Position numbers and translations under genes: made by a program. Positions 42,492-52,337 of a DNA stretch of 64,000 bases are shown in pieces. The notes under the pieces were generated by a model. That model saw only the letters and a list, made by a program, of their open reading frames with translations. It did not search any database and was not told where the DNA came from. This DNA is from an uncultured Flavobacteriales bacterium. GTDB lineage: Bacteria > Bacteroidota > Bacteroidia > Flavobacteriales > CAJXXR01. The stretch covers positions 1 through 64,000 of the forward strand of contig CAJXXR010000009.1 in NCBI GenBank assembly GCA_913063375.1, given 5' to 3'. How positions within the stretch are numbered: the stretch's first letter is position 1; each line of letters starts with the position of its first letter.

Positions 42492-44861
42492 TTATTTGGC
42501 TTTTGTGAATATCCTTTTGGCAGCTAGATTGCTGTAAAGCGTAACGAATAAAACTACAGAAATAGAACTCAAAGGCATCAATATTGCCGAAATCAGAGGG
42601 GATAATTTTCCTGCAACAGCAAAGCTAAGCCCTACAATATTATAGGCAAATGAGAAGGCAAAGCTCCAATAGATAATGGTTTTTGTCTTTCTGGAATACA
42701 ATAGGAACTTGTCCAATAAACTAAGCTGGTCAGCTTGAAGAATCACATCGCAGGCAGGAGAGAAGCTATTGATGTTTTCGCTAATACTAAGTCCAACTTC
42801 ACTTTGTTGTAGTGCTCCAGCATCATTTAATCCATCTCCTATCATCAAGACCTTATTATGATTGGATTGAATTTGTTGAACAAAATCCAATTTATCATGT
42901 GGGCTGGCATTAAAAACCATTGGGGTTTGTTGCCCGAAGATTTCCTGTAATCTTGTTTTTTCACCTGAGTTATCACCAGAAAGTAGGGATAGTTTATACT
43001 CTTTTTGAAGTAAATTTATCAAACCCTTCACCCCAGATCGATATTGATTCTTGATCAAGAAGTATCCCTTGATTTCATCATTAACAGACCAATATAACCT
43101 TGTTTGTTTGTCGGTATCCATGGGTAAGCCAACAAATGGAGCTATTCCAATTTTATAGAGCTTATTATTGATGAGGGCAGAAGCACCTAGGTTGGTTTCT
43201 TCCTTAAACCCACTCAGTTCACATTTTTCTGTTGTAGGGAGTGCATCATATATCATCCTACTTATAGGATGGTTAGATTGTTGACTCAGGCATTTTATAC
43301 TGGTCAAATGATCAGCTGTTAGCTGAGCTTGGTTTAAGTCTACGTCAGAGCTATTTGAAATAGTTAGCGTACCCGTTTTGTCGAAGATAATGCTGTCTAC
43401 CTCACTCATTCTTTCAAGACTCATAGCGTCTTTAATAAAGAAACCTTTGGAGGCTAGTATTCTTAAAGCGTTACCATGTGTAAACGGTGCAGCCAAAGCA
43501 AGTGCACATGGGCATGCAACAATCAGTACTGCTGCGAATACCTGAATGGCAATTTCTGGACGCGTAATTTGCCAGTAAGTGAAAGATAACAATGCAATGG
43601 TAGTGATCGTCAAGGTGAAATGTTTACTGATTCGATCTGTAAAGCTTTTTATTTGCTTTGAGCTATTTTTTTGGAAGCTGTCGTGGCTCCATAGCTTGGT
43701 CAAATAACTCTGGTCTGTTTTTCGAATCACTTCCAATTCCAAAGCGGCTCCTTTTTGTTTTCCACCAGCGAAAATTTTGTCACCTTCCCGGTAGTTAATC
43801 AATCTTGATTCACCTGTGACAAAGCTATTGTCGATAAGCCCATCACCACTGATTAGTACACTGTCAGCAGGTATTAATTCCTCATTTCTGATTAATATTC
43901 TATCTCCTTTTTTTAGCTCTTTCAGTGGGATATTTTCTTCACTATCACCATTTAGGCGAGTGATGGAGATAGGGAAATAGGATTTATAATCTCTCTCAAA
44001 TGACAGGAAATTATAGGTTTTATCTTGGAACATTTTCCCTAGTAATAGGAAGAAAACGAGTGCCGTAAGGCTGTCAAAATAACCTGACTCTTCTAGGAAG
44101 AGTACATCTCTCCAGCTACTTAGGAATAGAACCATAAGGCCTAAGGCAATAGGTACGTCCATGTTGAAGTACCGATTCTTGATGCCTTTCCAGGCTGACT
44201 TGAAATAGTCGGAACCACTGTAAAGTAATACGGGTAGTGAGAATAGGCCGCCAACAAGTCCAAAGAATTCACGAAGGCCCTCGTGTTCCCAAGAATTTGT
44301 AAAGTAATCTGGGAAGGATATGAACATGGTGTTTCCCCAGAAGAATCCTGCAACGGCTAATTTGTATAGTTTATGTTTTGTTGATTTTTTGGTGCCTTCA
44401 TCTTGGTCGTCTAAACTGATATAAGGTGCATAACCTAATTTTTCTAGAAGTAGCGCCAATTCATAAAGCGGTAATTCTCCATGTTTAAATTGGATGAGTG
44501 CCTTTTTCTTTGGGAAATTTACTCTAATCCAATCGATGTGTTCATTCAGTAGGTAGAGGTTTTCCAATAACCAGATGCAAGAACTGCAATGAATACTTGG
44601 AATATAGAACTCTATTTGGGTGTACAAATCGTCCTTAAATTGAATGAGATCTTCTTCAATGGAAGGGTTCTGTAAGAAGGTAAAGTTGTTCTTTTCAGAG
44701 AAATTGGTCTTTACGCCAGGACGTTCTTCCAAGTCGTAGAACCCACTAAGCGGGCTATTGTTTAGGATAGTGTATACGGATATACACCCATTACAACAGA
44801 AATTAAACCCTTCTTTCGGAATTATTTCTTCGCAGTCTGAACCACAGTGGTGACATTTCAT
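42492..44861 (-). CDS. ccoI: CcoI/FixI-type copper-translocating P1B ATPase
   Basis: 789 residues from the ATG at 44861 (MKCHHCGSDC); a TTG 24 bases upstream is less likely. The N-terminal Cys-rich domain MKCHHCGSDC...FCCNGCISVY is diagnostic of CcoI/FixI pumps that supply copper to cbb3 oxidase. Then come an HMA-like domain with HCSSCIW, eight membrane helices, TGES, the ion-binding CPCAL in the sixth helix, phosphorylation site DKTGTLT, HP (SNHPISRM) and GDGLNDAGAL. All catalytic motifs are intact. It is divergent from the FNR-type regulator at 45071, and the oxidase genes lie at 1.7-7.9 kb. Confidence 0.93.
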   Translation of the reverse strand: MKCHHCGSDCEEIIPKEGFNFCCNGCISVYTILNNSPLSGFYDLEERPGVKTNFSEKNNFTFLQNPSIEEDLIQFKDDLYTQIEFYIPSIHCSSCIWLLENLYLLNEHIDWIRVNFPKKKALIQFKHGELPLYELALLLEKLGYAPYISLDDQDEGTKKSTKHKLYKLAVAGFFWGNTMFISFPDYFTNSWEHEGLREFFGLVGGLFSLPVLLYSGSDYFKSAWKGIKNRYFNMDVPIALGLMVLFLSSWRDVLFLEESGYFDSLTALVFFLLLGKMFQDKTYNFLSFERDYKSYFPISITRLNGDSEENIPLKELKKGDRILIRNEELIPADSVLISGDGLIDNSFVTGESRLINYREGDKIFAGGKQKGAALELEVIRKTDQSYLTKLWSHDSFQKNSSKQIKSFTDRISKHFTLTITTIALLSFTYWQITRPEIAIQVFAAVLIVACPCALALAAPFTHGNALRILASKGFFIKDAMSLERMSEVDSIIFDKTGTLTISNSSDVDLNQAQLTADHLTSIKCLSQQSNHPISRMIYDALPTTEKCELSGFKEETNLGASALINNKLYKIGIAPFVGLPMDTDKQTRLYWSVNDEIKGYFLIKNQYRSGVKGLINLLQKEYKLSLLSGDNSGEKTRLQEIFGQQTPMVFNASPHDKLDFVQQIQSNHNKVLMIGDGLNDAGALQQSEVGLSISENINSFSPACDVILQADQLSLLDKFLLYSRKTKTIIYWSFAFSFAYNIVGLSFAVAGKLSPLISAILMPLSSISVVLFVTLYSNLAAKRIFTKAK

Positions 44862-44956
44862 TTTATGCAAGCTTTCGTTGTGCAAGGTCAGGATAATTTC
44901 TAGTATAAAAAATGATAAAGGTCAGACTTGAAGAAGGCTAAGTGACCTAAAATGAG

Positions 44957-44971
44957 TATTTTTGCTGGGAA
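44957..44971 (+). promoter_or_regulatory. Candidate promoter of the FNR/CRP gene
   Basis: TATTTTTG (44957-44964) matches the -7 consensus TAnnTTTG exactly. The 15-mer TATTTTTGCTGGGAA also occurs upstream of dxs at 56200-56214, in the same orientation. It implies a leader of about 100 bases before the regulator start. Confidence 0.45.
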
Positions 44972-45070
44972 GTAGTGTTATTCCTTGAATTATTTGTTTA
45001 TAAAGCAGATTATATAAGCAAAATTTACGCTTATTTTGTAACTTGGAATTAGCTAAAATAACCAATTACC

Positions 45071-45778
45071 GTGAAGAAGAAATTTGAAATGCCTTCCTGT
45101 TCAAATTGTGATCACAGGAGTAAATCTATCTTTTCTCAGCTTAAACCTGAGGAAATAGAAAGCCTTGATGACTCTAAGGGATGTAATGTCTTTAAAAAAG
45201 GTCAGATTGTTTTTCAAGAAGGAAATAGACTGTCTGGTATTTTCTGTATTTTCAAAGGTAAATTGAAAATGTATAAGACAGGTCCTGAAGGAAAGGAACA
45301 AATTATTCGTTTCGCTAAAGAAGGGGATATCATTGGATATCGTGCTGCACTTAGTGATGAACCACTTTCGGTTTCTGCGGCAACATTGGAAGAAACTTCA
45401 GCTTGCTTTATTCCAAAAAGAGTTCTTTTTGAAGCGCTCGCTTCGAATCAAAAATTTTCATTTAAGATGATGGAGATGGCTTGTCATGAAATTGGTGAAG
45501 CCAACAAAATTATTACCAACCTAGCACAAAAATCTGTTCGTGAACGTCTAGCGGAAGTGTTATTGATACTTCAAACTACTTTTGGTGAAGATGAAGACGG
45601 TAACCTTGATGTTAAACTTACTCGTGAAGAAATTTCAAGTGTAGTTGGAACGGCAACGGAATCTGTCATTAGATTGCTGTCAGAGTTTAAAAAGGATCAG
45701 CTTATTGAGTTGAATGGAAAGAAAATCCACATTTTGGAGCACCGTAAGTTGGCTGAAATTGGAAATGTCTACGATTAA
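45071..45778 (+). CDS. FNR/CRP-family transcription regulator
   Basis: 235 residues from a GTG (an ATG six codons later is an alternative). The N-terminal region has cysteines at 10, 13, 39 and 57 (SCSNC, GCNVF, FCIF), followed by a cyclic-nucleotide-type beta barrel (VFKKGQIVFQEGN ... EGDIIGYRAALSDEP), a dimer helix and a helix-turn-helix (LTREEISSVVGTATESVIRL) with the Glu and Arg used by FNR and CRP to read TTGA/TCAA. The cysteine spacing could support an Fe-S cluster but is not the classical pattern. The neighbouring divergent ccoI and the FNR-type box at the cbb3 operon suggest control of microaerobic respiration. Confidence 0.88.
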   Translation: MKKKFEMPSCSNCDHRSKSIFSQLKPEEIESLDDSKGCNVFKKGQIVFQEGNRLSGIFCIFKGKLKMYKTGPEGKEQIIRFAKEGDIIGYRAALSDEPLSVSAATLEETSACFIPKRVLFEALASNQKFSFKMMEMACHEIGEANKIITNLAQKSVRERLAEVLLILQTTFGEDEDGNLDVKLTREEISSVVGTATESVIRLLSEFKKDQLIELNGKKIHILEHRKLAEIGNVYD

Positions 45779-47307
45779 TTTTTAAAACTACTTAAGTCAT
45801 AAATTTTAAGCCCATTGTATTCTGCTTTTACTTTAGAGCAGTACACATTTAGATAGGGCCTCTCAGTAAGGAATCGATCGTTCAATACAACGAGATATTG
45901 TAATTCCTTGTTGTCAATTAACTGTTGGATTTTTTCGACAGAATCTCCATTTCCATATAAATCAGACCAGCCTTGTTGATTCAGTCTATAAAGCGCTGTG
46001 TTAGGGGTCGGATCCCCTGCAATTAAGAACTTATCCTCCTGAGCAATATCATGTGCCCTTAAAAAGGGTTGAATACCATCTAAAGCTGTGTAAAGGTGCA
46101 TGTCGTTCTGCCAGCCGGTATAGCGTTTTTCTAATTGATCTTTCCCGTATTTTAAGTTAAATAAGACGAATATAGTAAGTGCAAATTTCCATTTTCGAGA
46201 CTGAAAGATGCTATGATTCGTTTGTTTATAATAATCCAATATAGCAATCATTAGCAGTACTGGAATAATATATAGGTTAATGGTATAGTAGTCGTGATTC
46301 ATCAGATTTAAGAAGAATAAATAACCAAAGGCTATAAATCCGATACTTAAACTTCCCAATAAATATATCCAAAATACAGCTTGTCTTTTCAAGTATCTCA
46401 AGAAAATAGCGACCAAAATAAGTAGGAATATATAGGTAGCGGGGTAGAAATAATCATCTCCCCAAAGATGAATAATATTGTACCATACTTTGGAGATCAT
46501 TTCTTCACTGAGACTGTTGTATGGCCAGGTATGGGTTGAAAAATAGCTTGTACCATGATTGTCATTATAAGCAATAGCCCAATTATACCATAAGAAATTT
46601 AACAAAATGGTACTTAGATAGGCTATTGTTGCCTGTATGCTATGCTGAAAGTAGCGCCACCTTTTAAAAGGTAAAAGACCAAGAATTGCCAAGCCTAAAA
46701 GTGGAAAAAAGCTGATAAGTGCTGTGATTTTTAGTAGACCTGCTAAGGTGAAAAATAGAGCGCTAAACCATACACTACTGTTTTTCTTATAGATATCGTA
46801 TTGGCCTATATGGTACCAGGCAATGCAGACAAAGGCTAACGCTGAGGTGTTTGGAAGGTAGTTGTTTGAATAATATACAATTACCGGACTAGCAGCCAGT
46901 ATTGTGGGGATGAATAAGGCCCAGAATAGACTTTTGAAGCGTTGATATACTGCTTTATAAAGGTAGAATAGACCTAGAAAGAAAAGTAGGGTGTTGAGAA
47001 GTCTTATGATAGAAGAATGGACACCAAACTGTTGATACAATCCTGCAGAGATATAATATAGAATAGGGAATTCTCCAACACCATATCCTTGGCTGTTTTC
47101 ATCAGCACTTTGGAAATGGATTTCTGGTTGAAAGAAATCCATTCCATGCTGATAATAGTTTAATGCTATTGAAGCACCATCAGATTGTCTCCAATGATGA
47201 ATAGATTGTGGTTCCTTTACGATATAATCTTGAAAGTCAAAAAAAGCAAAAAATAGGACCAGGACATATAGAATAAATCCCGGAAGGTACGACTTTCGAT
47301 TTCGCAT
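45775..47307 (-). CDS. GT-C type membrane glycosyltransferase (PMT/ArnT-like)
   Basis: 510 residues with about eleven membrane helices. An N-terminal extracytoplasmic loop after the first helix carries QSIHHWRQSDGASIALNYYQ, matching the acidic catalytic loop position of GT-C enzymes, and YGVGEFPILYYISAGLYQQFG, a pattern of ArnT/PMT-like transferases (PF13231-type). These move sugar from a polyprenyl-phosphate carrier to a lipid or protein. The acceptor is unknown. The 3' end overlaps the FNR-type gene by 4 bp (convergent). It starts 2 bp after lspA, so it is probably co-transcribed with lspA and the dksA-like gene. Confidence 0.8.
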   Translation of the reverse strand: MRNRKSYLPGFILYVLVLFFAFFDFQDYIVKEPQSIHHWRQSDGASIALNYYQHGMDFFQPEIHFQSADENSQGYGVGEFPILYYISAGLYQQFGVHSSIIRLLNTLLFFLGLFYLYKAVYQRFKSLFWALFIPTILAASPVIVYYSNNYLPNTSALAFVCIAWYHIGQYDIYKKNSSVWFSALFFTLAGLLKITALISFFPLLGLAILGLLPFKRWRYFQHSIQATIAYLSTILLNFLWYNWAIAYNDNHGTSYFSTHTWPYNSLSEEMISKVWYNIIHLWGDDYFYPATYIFLLILVAIFLRYLKRQAVFWIYLLGSLSIGFIAFGYLFFLNLMNHDYYTINLYIIPVLLMIAILDYYKQTNHSIFQSRKWKFALTIFVLFNLKYGKDQLEKRYTGWQNDMHLYTALDGIQPFLRAHDIAQEDKFLIAGDPTPNTALYRLNQQGWSDLYGNGDSVEKIQQLIDNKELQYLVVLNDRFLTERPYLNVYCSKVKAEYNGLKIYDLSSFKN

Positions 47308-47309
47308 GA

Positions 47310-47951
47310 TTAGGCAATTTCTTGATTCACTTCAGAATCTGTATTAGTAGATTTTTTCGGTAGAGGTTGAAACGCCAAGGATAATGATTTGTTGTAAAGG
47401 ATAAGGATAAATACACCTATGCTAATAGCAGAATCAGCTAAATTGAATACCGGTCTGAAGTGACTAAAATAGTCTCCGCCATAAAAGGGCAACCAGGTAG
47501 GATAATACCCTTCAATTAAATTTAGATGAATCATGTCTACTACCTTTCCATATAGAATTGGAGCATAGCCGCCATCTTCAGGCATGAAAGTACTTATCTG
47601 ACCCATGCTATGCTCAAATATATAACCATAAAAGGCACTATCAACCATATTTCCAATAGCGCCTGCCAGAATTAGGGAAAAGGCAATATGGATAACAGGT
47701 TTTACCTTCTTTTTCACCATTCCATTGATGAAATAGAAGAGGTAGCCAATGGCAATTATTCTAAAAAGGCTTAGGAATAGTTTACCGAAAATCTCGATCC
47801 CAAACGCCATTCCGTTATTTTCAACGAAATGGATAGTGAGCCAAGGAAGTACTTCTATTTCATCAAGCAGCATCATATTGGTTTTAACCCAAACTTTGGT
47901 TACTTGATCAAGTAGAAGTACTATGAATATAATCCAAAAAGTCTTTTTCAA
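47310..47951 (-). CDS. lspA: Lipoprotein signal peptidase II, TTG start
   Basis: 213 residues, the aspartic protease of the inner membrane that cleaves prolipoproteins. LDQVTKVWVKTNM in helix 1, ENNGMAFGIE, GAIGNMVDSAFYGYIF (first catalytic Asp) and FNLADSAISIGV (second Asp) are all present. It is longer than the 160-residue proteobacterial form because of an insertion (EHSMGQISTFMPEDGGYAPI, about 128-147), common in Bacteroidota. Translation starts at a TTG one base after the preceding stop; any later ATG would remove helix 1. It serves the many lipoproteins in this window. Confidence 0.95.
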   Translation of the reverse strand: MKKTFWIIFIVLLLDQVTKVWVKTNMMLLDEIEVLPWLTIHFVENNGMAFGIEIFGKLFLSLFRIIAIGYLFYFINGMVKKKVKPVIHIAFSLILAGAIGNMVDSAFYGYIFEHSMGQISTFMPEDGGYAPILYGKVVDMIHLNLIEGYYPTWLPFYGGDYFSHFRPVFNLADSAISIGVFILILYNKSLSLAFQPLPKKSTNTDSEVNQEIA

Positions 47952-47952
47952 A

Positions 47953-48333
47953 CTATCTTTTGCTTTGCATTTGTTTAGCTTCGATACTCATAGTAGCATG
48001 AGGAACCAGCTTTAAACGCTCTTTTTGAATAAGTTTACCAGTGATACGACAGATACCGTAGGTTCTGTTTTCGATTCGAATCAATGCATTTTTTAGGTCG
48101 CGAATAAATTTTTCTTGACGCGTAATAAGCATGGTGTTCGATTCTTTAGAAAGGGTTTCAGATCCTTCTTCAAACGCCTTAAAGGCAGAATAAGTATCAT
48201 CCGTTCCGTTATCAGCTCCAATATTATTTCGTAAAACTTCAATGTCTTTTTCAGCAGACTCTATTTTTTCTGAAATAAGAGTCTTGAAACTTTCTAATTC
48301 TTCGTCTGAATATCTTGATGCAATTTTGTCCAT
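47953..48333 (-). CDS. DksA/TraR-like protein lacking zinc ligands
   Basis: 126 residues: an N-terminal coiled coil (ELESFKTLISEKIESAEKDI and onward) followed by the DksA-type C-terminal segment YGICRITGKLIQKERLKLVP. In DksA this segment is GxCxxCGxxIxxxRLxAxPxxxxCxxC. Here only the first Cys remains and the others are Thr, Ser or Ala, so a zinc finger cannot form. DksA-like proteins bind in the RNA polymerase secondary channel. The gene order ileS - dksA-like - lspA is widespread in Bacteroidota and supports the assignment. It lies 13 bp after ileS. Confidence 0.85.
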   Translation of the reverse strand: MDKIASRYSDEELESFKTLISEKIESAEKDIEVLRNNIGADNGTDDTYSAFKAFEEGSETLSKESNTMLITRQEKFIRDLKNALIRIENRTYGICRITGKLIQKERLKLVPHATMSIEAKQMQSKR

Positions 48334-48346
48334 AATTCAATTCTTT

Positions 48347-51300
48347 TTAATTAATGGCAATATAGGTTTTCACTTCATCAAATTCAACAAGTGTCCCTCT
48401 TTCAGGGATATCATCTGTTAAAACGATATCCGTTGCCAATGTTTCGCTTTTTATATATTCCCCTCTTAATTCAAGGGCTCTTATAATATGATCATCTTTA
48501 ACAATCTTTAGAGCAATTGTGTCTGTCAGATCTAGTCCAGATTCTTTTCTCAAGTTTTGAATTCTGTTGACTAATTCTCTAGCGATTCCTTCATCTATTA
48601 GCTCTTCCGATAATTGAATATCTAAGGCTACAGTTAAATCATCTTGACTAGCAACCAACCATCCGGGGATATCTTTTGAATTGATTTCGAAATCTTCTCT
48701 ATCTAAAAGTAAGTTTTCATCATCAATTACCATTTCATATTTACCCTCTGTTTCAATTTGAGAGATGGTTTCTTGATCGAATTGCGCCACTACAGAAGCA
48801 ATGCTCTTCATAAATTTACCATATTTAGGGCCTAAAGTCCTAAAGTTTGGCTTAATATTTTTTACTAAGATACCTGAAGTGTCCTCTAAGTATTCTAGTT
48901 CCTTGACGTTTACCTCCGATAAAATTAATTCTCTAAGGTCGTCTAAATGTAATTTGATTTGTTCGTTAAGAACAGGAACCATAATACGTTGAAGAGGTTG
49001 TCTTACCTTAATTTTCTCCTTTTTTCTTAAAGATAAGACTAACGAGCTCAATTTTTGTGCCAGTTGCATCTTAGCCTCTAAATCATTGTCAATCTTAGTC
49101 TTATCTGCTTCTGGGAATAGGCTTAAATGGACAGATTCCGCTTGATCTTTACCCGTGATTGCGTTCAAATCATTGAAAAGTCTATCGGTAAAGAACGGCG
49201 CGATAGGAGATGATAACTGAGCTACTGTCAATAAACAGTTGTATAAGGTTTGGTACGCAGAGATCTTATCTTGCGCATACTCACCTTTCCAGAAACGTCT
49301 TCTACACAGTCTTACATACCAGTTGCTCATCTTATCGTTTACAAAGGACTGTATAAGTCTACCGGCTTTGGTAGGTTCATAGGAGTCGTATGCTTCTTCA
49401 ACTAGAAGAATAAGCGTATTAAGTTCAGATAAGATCCATCGATCTATTTCTGGTCTATCTTTCCAGGCTACATCATCTTCAGCATAGGTGAAACCATCAA
49501 GGTTAGCATATAATGAGAAGAATGAATAGGTATTGTAAAGTGTTCCAAAGAATCTTCTTTGCACTTCCGTGATACCGTCTAGGTCAAATTTTAAGTTATC
49601 CCATGGTTGTGCATTGGTCACCATATACCAACGTGTAGCATCTGGTCCGTAGGTGTCCAATGTGGTGAAAGGATCAATCGTATTCCCTTTACTTTTGGAC
49701 ATTTTCTGACCTGACTTGTCCAGTACCAATCCGTTTGAAATAACATTTTTATACGCTACAGAATCGAAACACATGGTTCCAATAGCATGTAAAGTATAGA
49801 ACCAACCTCTAGTTTGGTCAACACCCTCAGCAATAAAATCTGCAGGGAATGCCTTGTTGTTGTCTATTGCTTCTTTGTTTTCAAATGGGTAGTGCTGCTG
49901 CGCATACGGCATAGAACCAGAGTCAAACCAAACATCAATAAGGTCAGATTCTCTTGTCATTGGAGCTCCAGATGCCGAAACCAATGTGATGTCGTCAACA
50001 AAATGTTTATGTAAATCAAAAGAATCGTAATTCTCCTTAGTCATATTTCCAACTTCGAAATCAGCCAAAGGATTCGTTTCCATCAATCCAGCTGTAACAG
50101 CCTTGTCGCATTCTGCTTTTAGTTGTTCAACAGAACTGATACACAATTCTTCCTCTCCATCTTCAGTCCTCCAAATTGGAATTGGTATACCCCAGAATCT
50201 TGAACGAGAAAGGTTCCAGTCTGAAGCGTCTTTTAGCCAGTTACCAAATCTACCTTCTCCAGTACTTTTTGGTTTCCAGTTAATCGTATCATTCAATTCA
50301 GCCATTCGTTCACGTACACGTGTAGCACGGATGAACCAAGAATCCAATGGGTAATAAATTACGGGCTTATGTGTTCTCCAACAATGTGGATAGTTGTGTT
50401 CGTATTTTTCAACCTTGAATGCTTGACTCAATCCTTTTAGATGAATTGCGATCTCAACATCCAAAGATCTTTCAGGCGCTTGTCCAGCGTCGTAATATTC
50501 GTTTTTGACATATAGGCCACCCCATTCACCCATCTGAGGGATATAACGCCCTTGTAGGTCAACGATAGGGCTTTCTTTGTCGTCCCCCATATCTACCATC
50601 ATACCTGGAACGTCATACTTAGCTGCAACACGTGCATCATCTGCTCCAAAAGTAGGCGCGATATGAACAATTCCTGTACCGTCTTCCGTAGTTACGAAAT
50701 GGTCTGCTATGATTTTAAAAGCGTGCTCTACACCATCGGCTGGTTGAACCAATGGGATAAGTTGCTCGTAAGATTGCCCTACAAGTTCTTCTCCTTTATA
50801 GCTATTCGCTACGAAATATGGAATTTTCTTGTCTCCGAAGTTATATCCAGCTAAATCATCTTGTGATTCTACCGCTTGATATTTTCCATTAAATTGGCTA
50901 GTAAGTAATGGCTTTGCCAAGATTACGTTCATAGCCTTCCCCGTGTACTGGTTAAAAGATTTTACCACTACATAGTCTATCTTAGCATTTACACAAAGCG
51001 CAGTATTTGCTGCCAGTGTCCATGGGGTAGTAGTCCAAGCCATGAAGAATACTTCATCCTCATTAAAGAAAGCTGGATTACTAGCTCTAAATTGGGCAAC
51101 TAGGGTAGTATCCTTTACAGGCTTATAACTTCCTTCTTGACCTAATTCATGTGAGCTCAATCCTGTTCCTGCAGCTGGAGAATACGGTTGGATGGTATAT
51201 CCTTTGTACATCAAATCCTTATTGTAGATCTGAGAAAGTAACCACCATACAGATTCAATGTATTTGTTTTCATAGGTAACATAAGGATCACTCATGTCTA

Positions 51301-51730
51301 CCCAGTAACCCATTTGTTCCGTCAAGCTATTCCACTTATCTGTGAAACGCAAAACAGAAGCTTTACAGGCGTCGTTATATTCAGTAACGCTTATCGTTTT
51401 ACCGATATCTTCCTTTTTAATACCAAGATTTTTTTCAACCCCTAACTCAATTGGAAGTCCGTGTGTATCCCATCCTGCCTTACGGTTTACTCTATATCCT
51501 TTCAATGTTTTATAACGGCAAAAAATATCTTTGATACTTCTCCCCATTACATGGTGGATACCAGGCATTCCATTTGCTGAAGGTGGTCCTTCAAAAAACA
51601 CGAATGGTTTATTTTCATCACGACTCTCAAGACTCTTTTTAAAGATGTCTTTTTCTTCCCAGGTCTTAAGGACTTCTTGCGTTAGATTAGGCAAATTCAG
51701 TCCTTTATATTCTTGATATTTTTTCTTCAT
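48347..51730 (-). CDS. ileS: Isoleucyl-tRNA synthetase
   Basis: 1127 residues, class I aminoacyl-tRNA synthetase. The HIGH-like motif is in GPPSANGMPGIHHVMGR (about 48-64), with the KRK loop, an editing domain containing WTTTPWTLAANTAL and GTGIVHIAPTFGADD, and KMSKS in GQKMSKSKGNTIDP. The C-terminal anticodon-binding domain is of the long (eukaryote-like, type 2) form, without the terminal zinc finger. This form occurs in Bacteroidota and in mupirocin-resistant enzymes; resistance itself is not shown. The ATG start is clear, and it begins the operon with the dksA-like gene and lspA. Confidence 0.97.
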   Translation of the reverse strand: MKKKYQEYKGLNLPNLTQEVLKTWEEKDIFKKSLESRDENKPFVFFEGPPSANGMPGIHHVMGRSIKDIFCRYKTLKGYRVNRKAGWDTHGLPIELGVEKNLGIKKEDIGKTISVTEYNDACKASVLRFTDKWNSLTEQMGYWVDMSDPYVTYENKYIESVWWLLSQIYNKDLMYKGYTIQPYSPAAGTGLSSHELGQEGSYKPVKDTTLVAQFRASNPAFFNEDEVFFMAWTTTPWTLAANTALCVNAKIDYVVVKSFNQYTGKAMNVILAKPLLTSQFNGKYQAVESQDDLAGYNFGDKKIPYFVANSYKGEELVGQSYEQLIPLVQPADGVEHAFKIIADHFVTTEDGTGIVHIAPTFGADDARVAAKYDVPGMMVDMGDDKESPIVDLQGRYIPQMGEWGGLYVKNEYYDAGQAPERSLDVEIAIHLKGLSQAFKVEKYEHNYPHCWRTHKPVIYYPLDSWFIRATRVRERMAELNDTINWKPKSTGEGRFGNWLKDASDWNLSRSRFWGIPIPIWRTEDGEEELCISSVEQLKAECDKAVTAGLMETNPLADFEVGNMTKENYDSFDLHKHFVDDITLVSASGAPMTRESDLIDVWFDSGSMPYAQQHYPFENKEAIDNNKAFPADFIAEGVDQTRGWFYTLHAIGTMCFDSVAYKNVISNGLVLDKSGQKMSKSKGNTIDPFTTLDTYGPDATRWYMVTNAQPWDNLKFDLDGITEVQRRFFGTLYNTYSFFSLYANLDGFTYAEDDVAWKDRPEIDRWILSELNTLILLVEEAYDSYEPTKAGRLIQSFVNDKMSNWYVRLCRRRFWKGEYAQDKISAYQTLYNCLLTVAQLSSPIAPFFTDRLFNDLNAITGKDQAESVHLSLFPEADKTKIDNDLEAKMQLAQKLSSLVLSLRKKEKIKVRQPLQRIMVPVLNEQIKLHLDDLRELILSEVNVKELEYLEDTSGILVKNIKPNFRTLGPKYGKFMKSIASVVAQFDQETISQIETEGKYEMVIDDENLLLDREDFEINSKDIPGWLVASQDDLTVALDIQLSEELIDEGIARELVNRIQNLRKESGLDLTDTIALKIVKDDHIIRALELRGEYIKSETLATDIVLTDDIPERGTLVEFDEVKTYIAIN

Positions 51731-51840
51731 TGTTGAGCTTGTCTTACAAGAGTTGCGAAAATAATAAATTATTGCTGAAAACGCGACAATATCTTCGTCA
51801 ATCCCTTTGTTTCTAGATGGCTATTGTGAAAATTAGACAA

Positions 51841-52287
51841 TTATAGGCGTAAACGTCCTGAATTGAATTTTTTAACGAAATGGAATCCTAAAATTTTAAA
51901 GCCTAAATTATAGTAGAACTTATGCGATTTTGTATTCCCTGTATAGGTATTTAGCTCCAAACATTGATAGTCGTTTTCGATAGCATAGGCCTCCAAAAAA
52001 TCAAAGAGTTTTTTGCCAATTCCCTGGCCTTGTAAATCCGATTCGATATAGATATGATCGGGCTCTATAGATTTTCCACTATAGTGTCTGGTCATGTGCC
52101 AAAGACCACAAATCCCGATAAGGTTTTCCTCCATGAAAACACCAATACATCTGTAGTCAGCATGATCTGCCATACCCATAATTCGTTCTTTTAGAATTTC
52201 TGTTGAGGTATAGTCATTTACCTTTCTAAGTAATGGGAAAATGCTTGGTATCTCTTCCCTTTCTAAAAATCTAAAATGTACTTGCAT
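51841..52287 (-). CDS. GNAT-family N-acetyltransferase
   Basis: 148 residues. The acetyl-CoA binding motif A is IESDLQGQGIGKKLFDFLEAYA (about residues 88-109), with the Q/R-x-x-G-x-G/A loop, followed by LELNTYTGNTKSHKFYYNLGFK, the typical motif B with an aromatic pair. The substrate is unknown; this general pattern fits enzymes acetylating small amines or protein N-termini. It lies between ileS and tyrS on the same strand, with a terminator upstream, so it is probably transcribed separately. Confidence 0.85.
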   Translation of the reverse strand: MQVHFRFLEREEIPSIFPLLRKVNDYTSTEILKERIMGMADHADYRCIGVFMEENLIGICGLWHMTRHYSGKSIEPDHIYIESDLQGQGIGKKLFDFLEAYAIENDYQCLELNTYTGNTKSHKFYYNLGFKILGFHFVKKFNSGRLRL

Positions 52288-52305
52288 AGCGTGCTGCCTT
52301 TAAAC

Positions 52306-52335
52306 AAAAAAAGCTACCCGAGGGTAGCTTTTAAA
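52306..52335 (-). terminator. Terminator of tyrS
   Basis: Stem AAAAGCTACC / GGTAGCTTTT with loop CGAG (52309-52332), flanked by an A-run that becomes a T-run on the minus strand. It abuts the tyrS stop codon and precedes the GNAT gene. Confidence 0.8.
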
Positions 52336-52337
52336 AA

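Noticed and set aside
47953-48333. Zinc-finger DksA
   Set aside because: Only one of the four expected cysteines remains, so zinc binding of the usual type is excluded.
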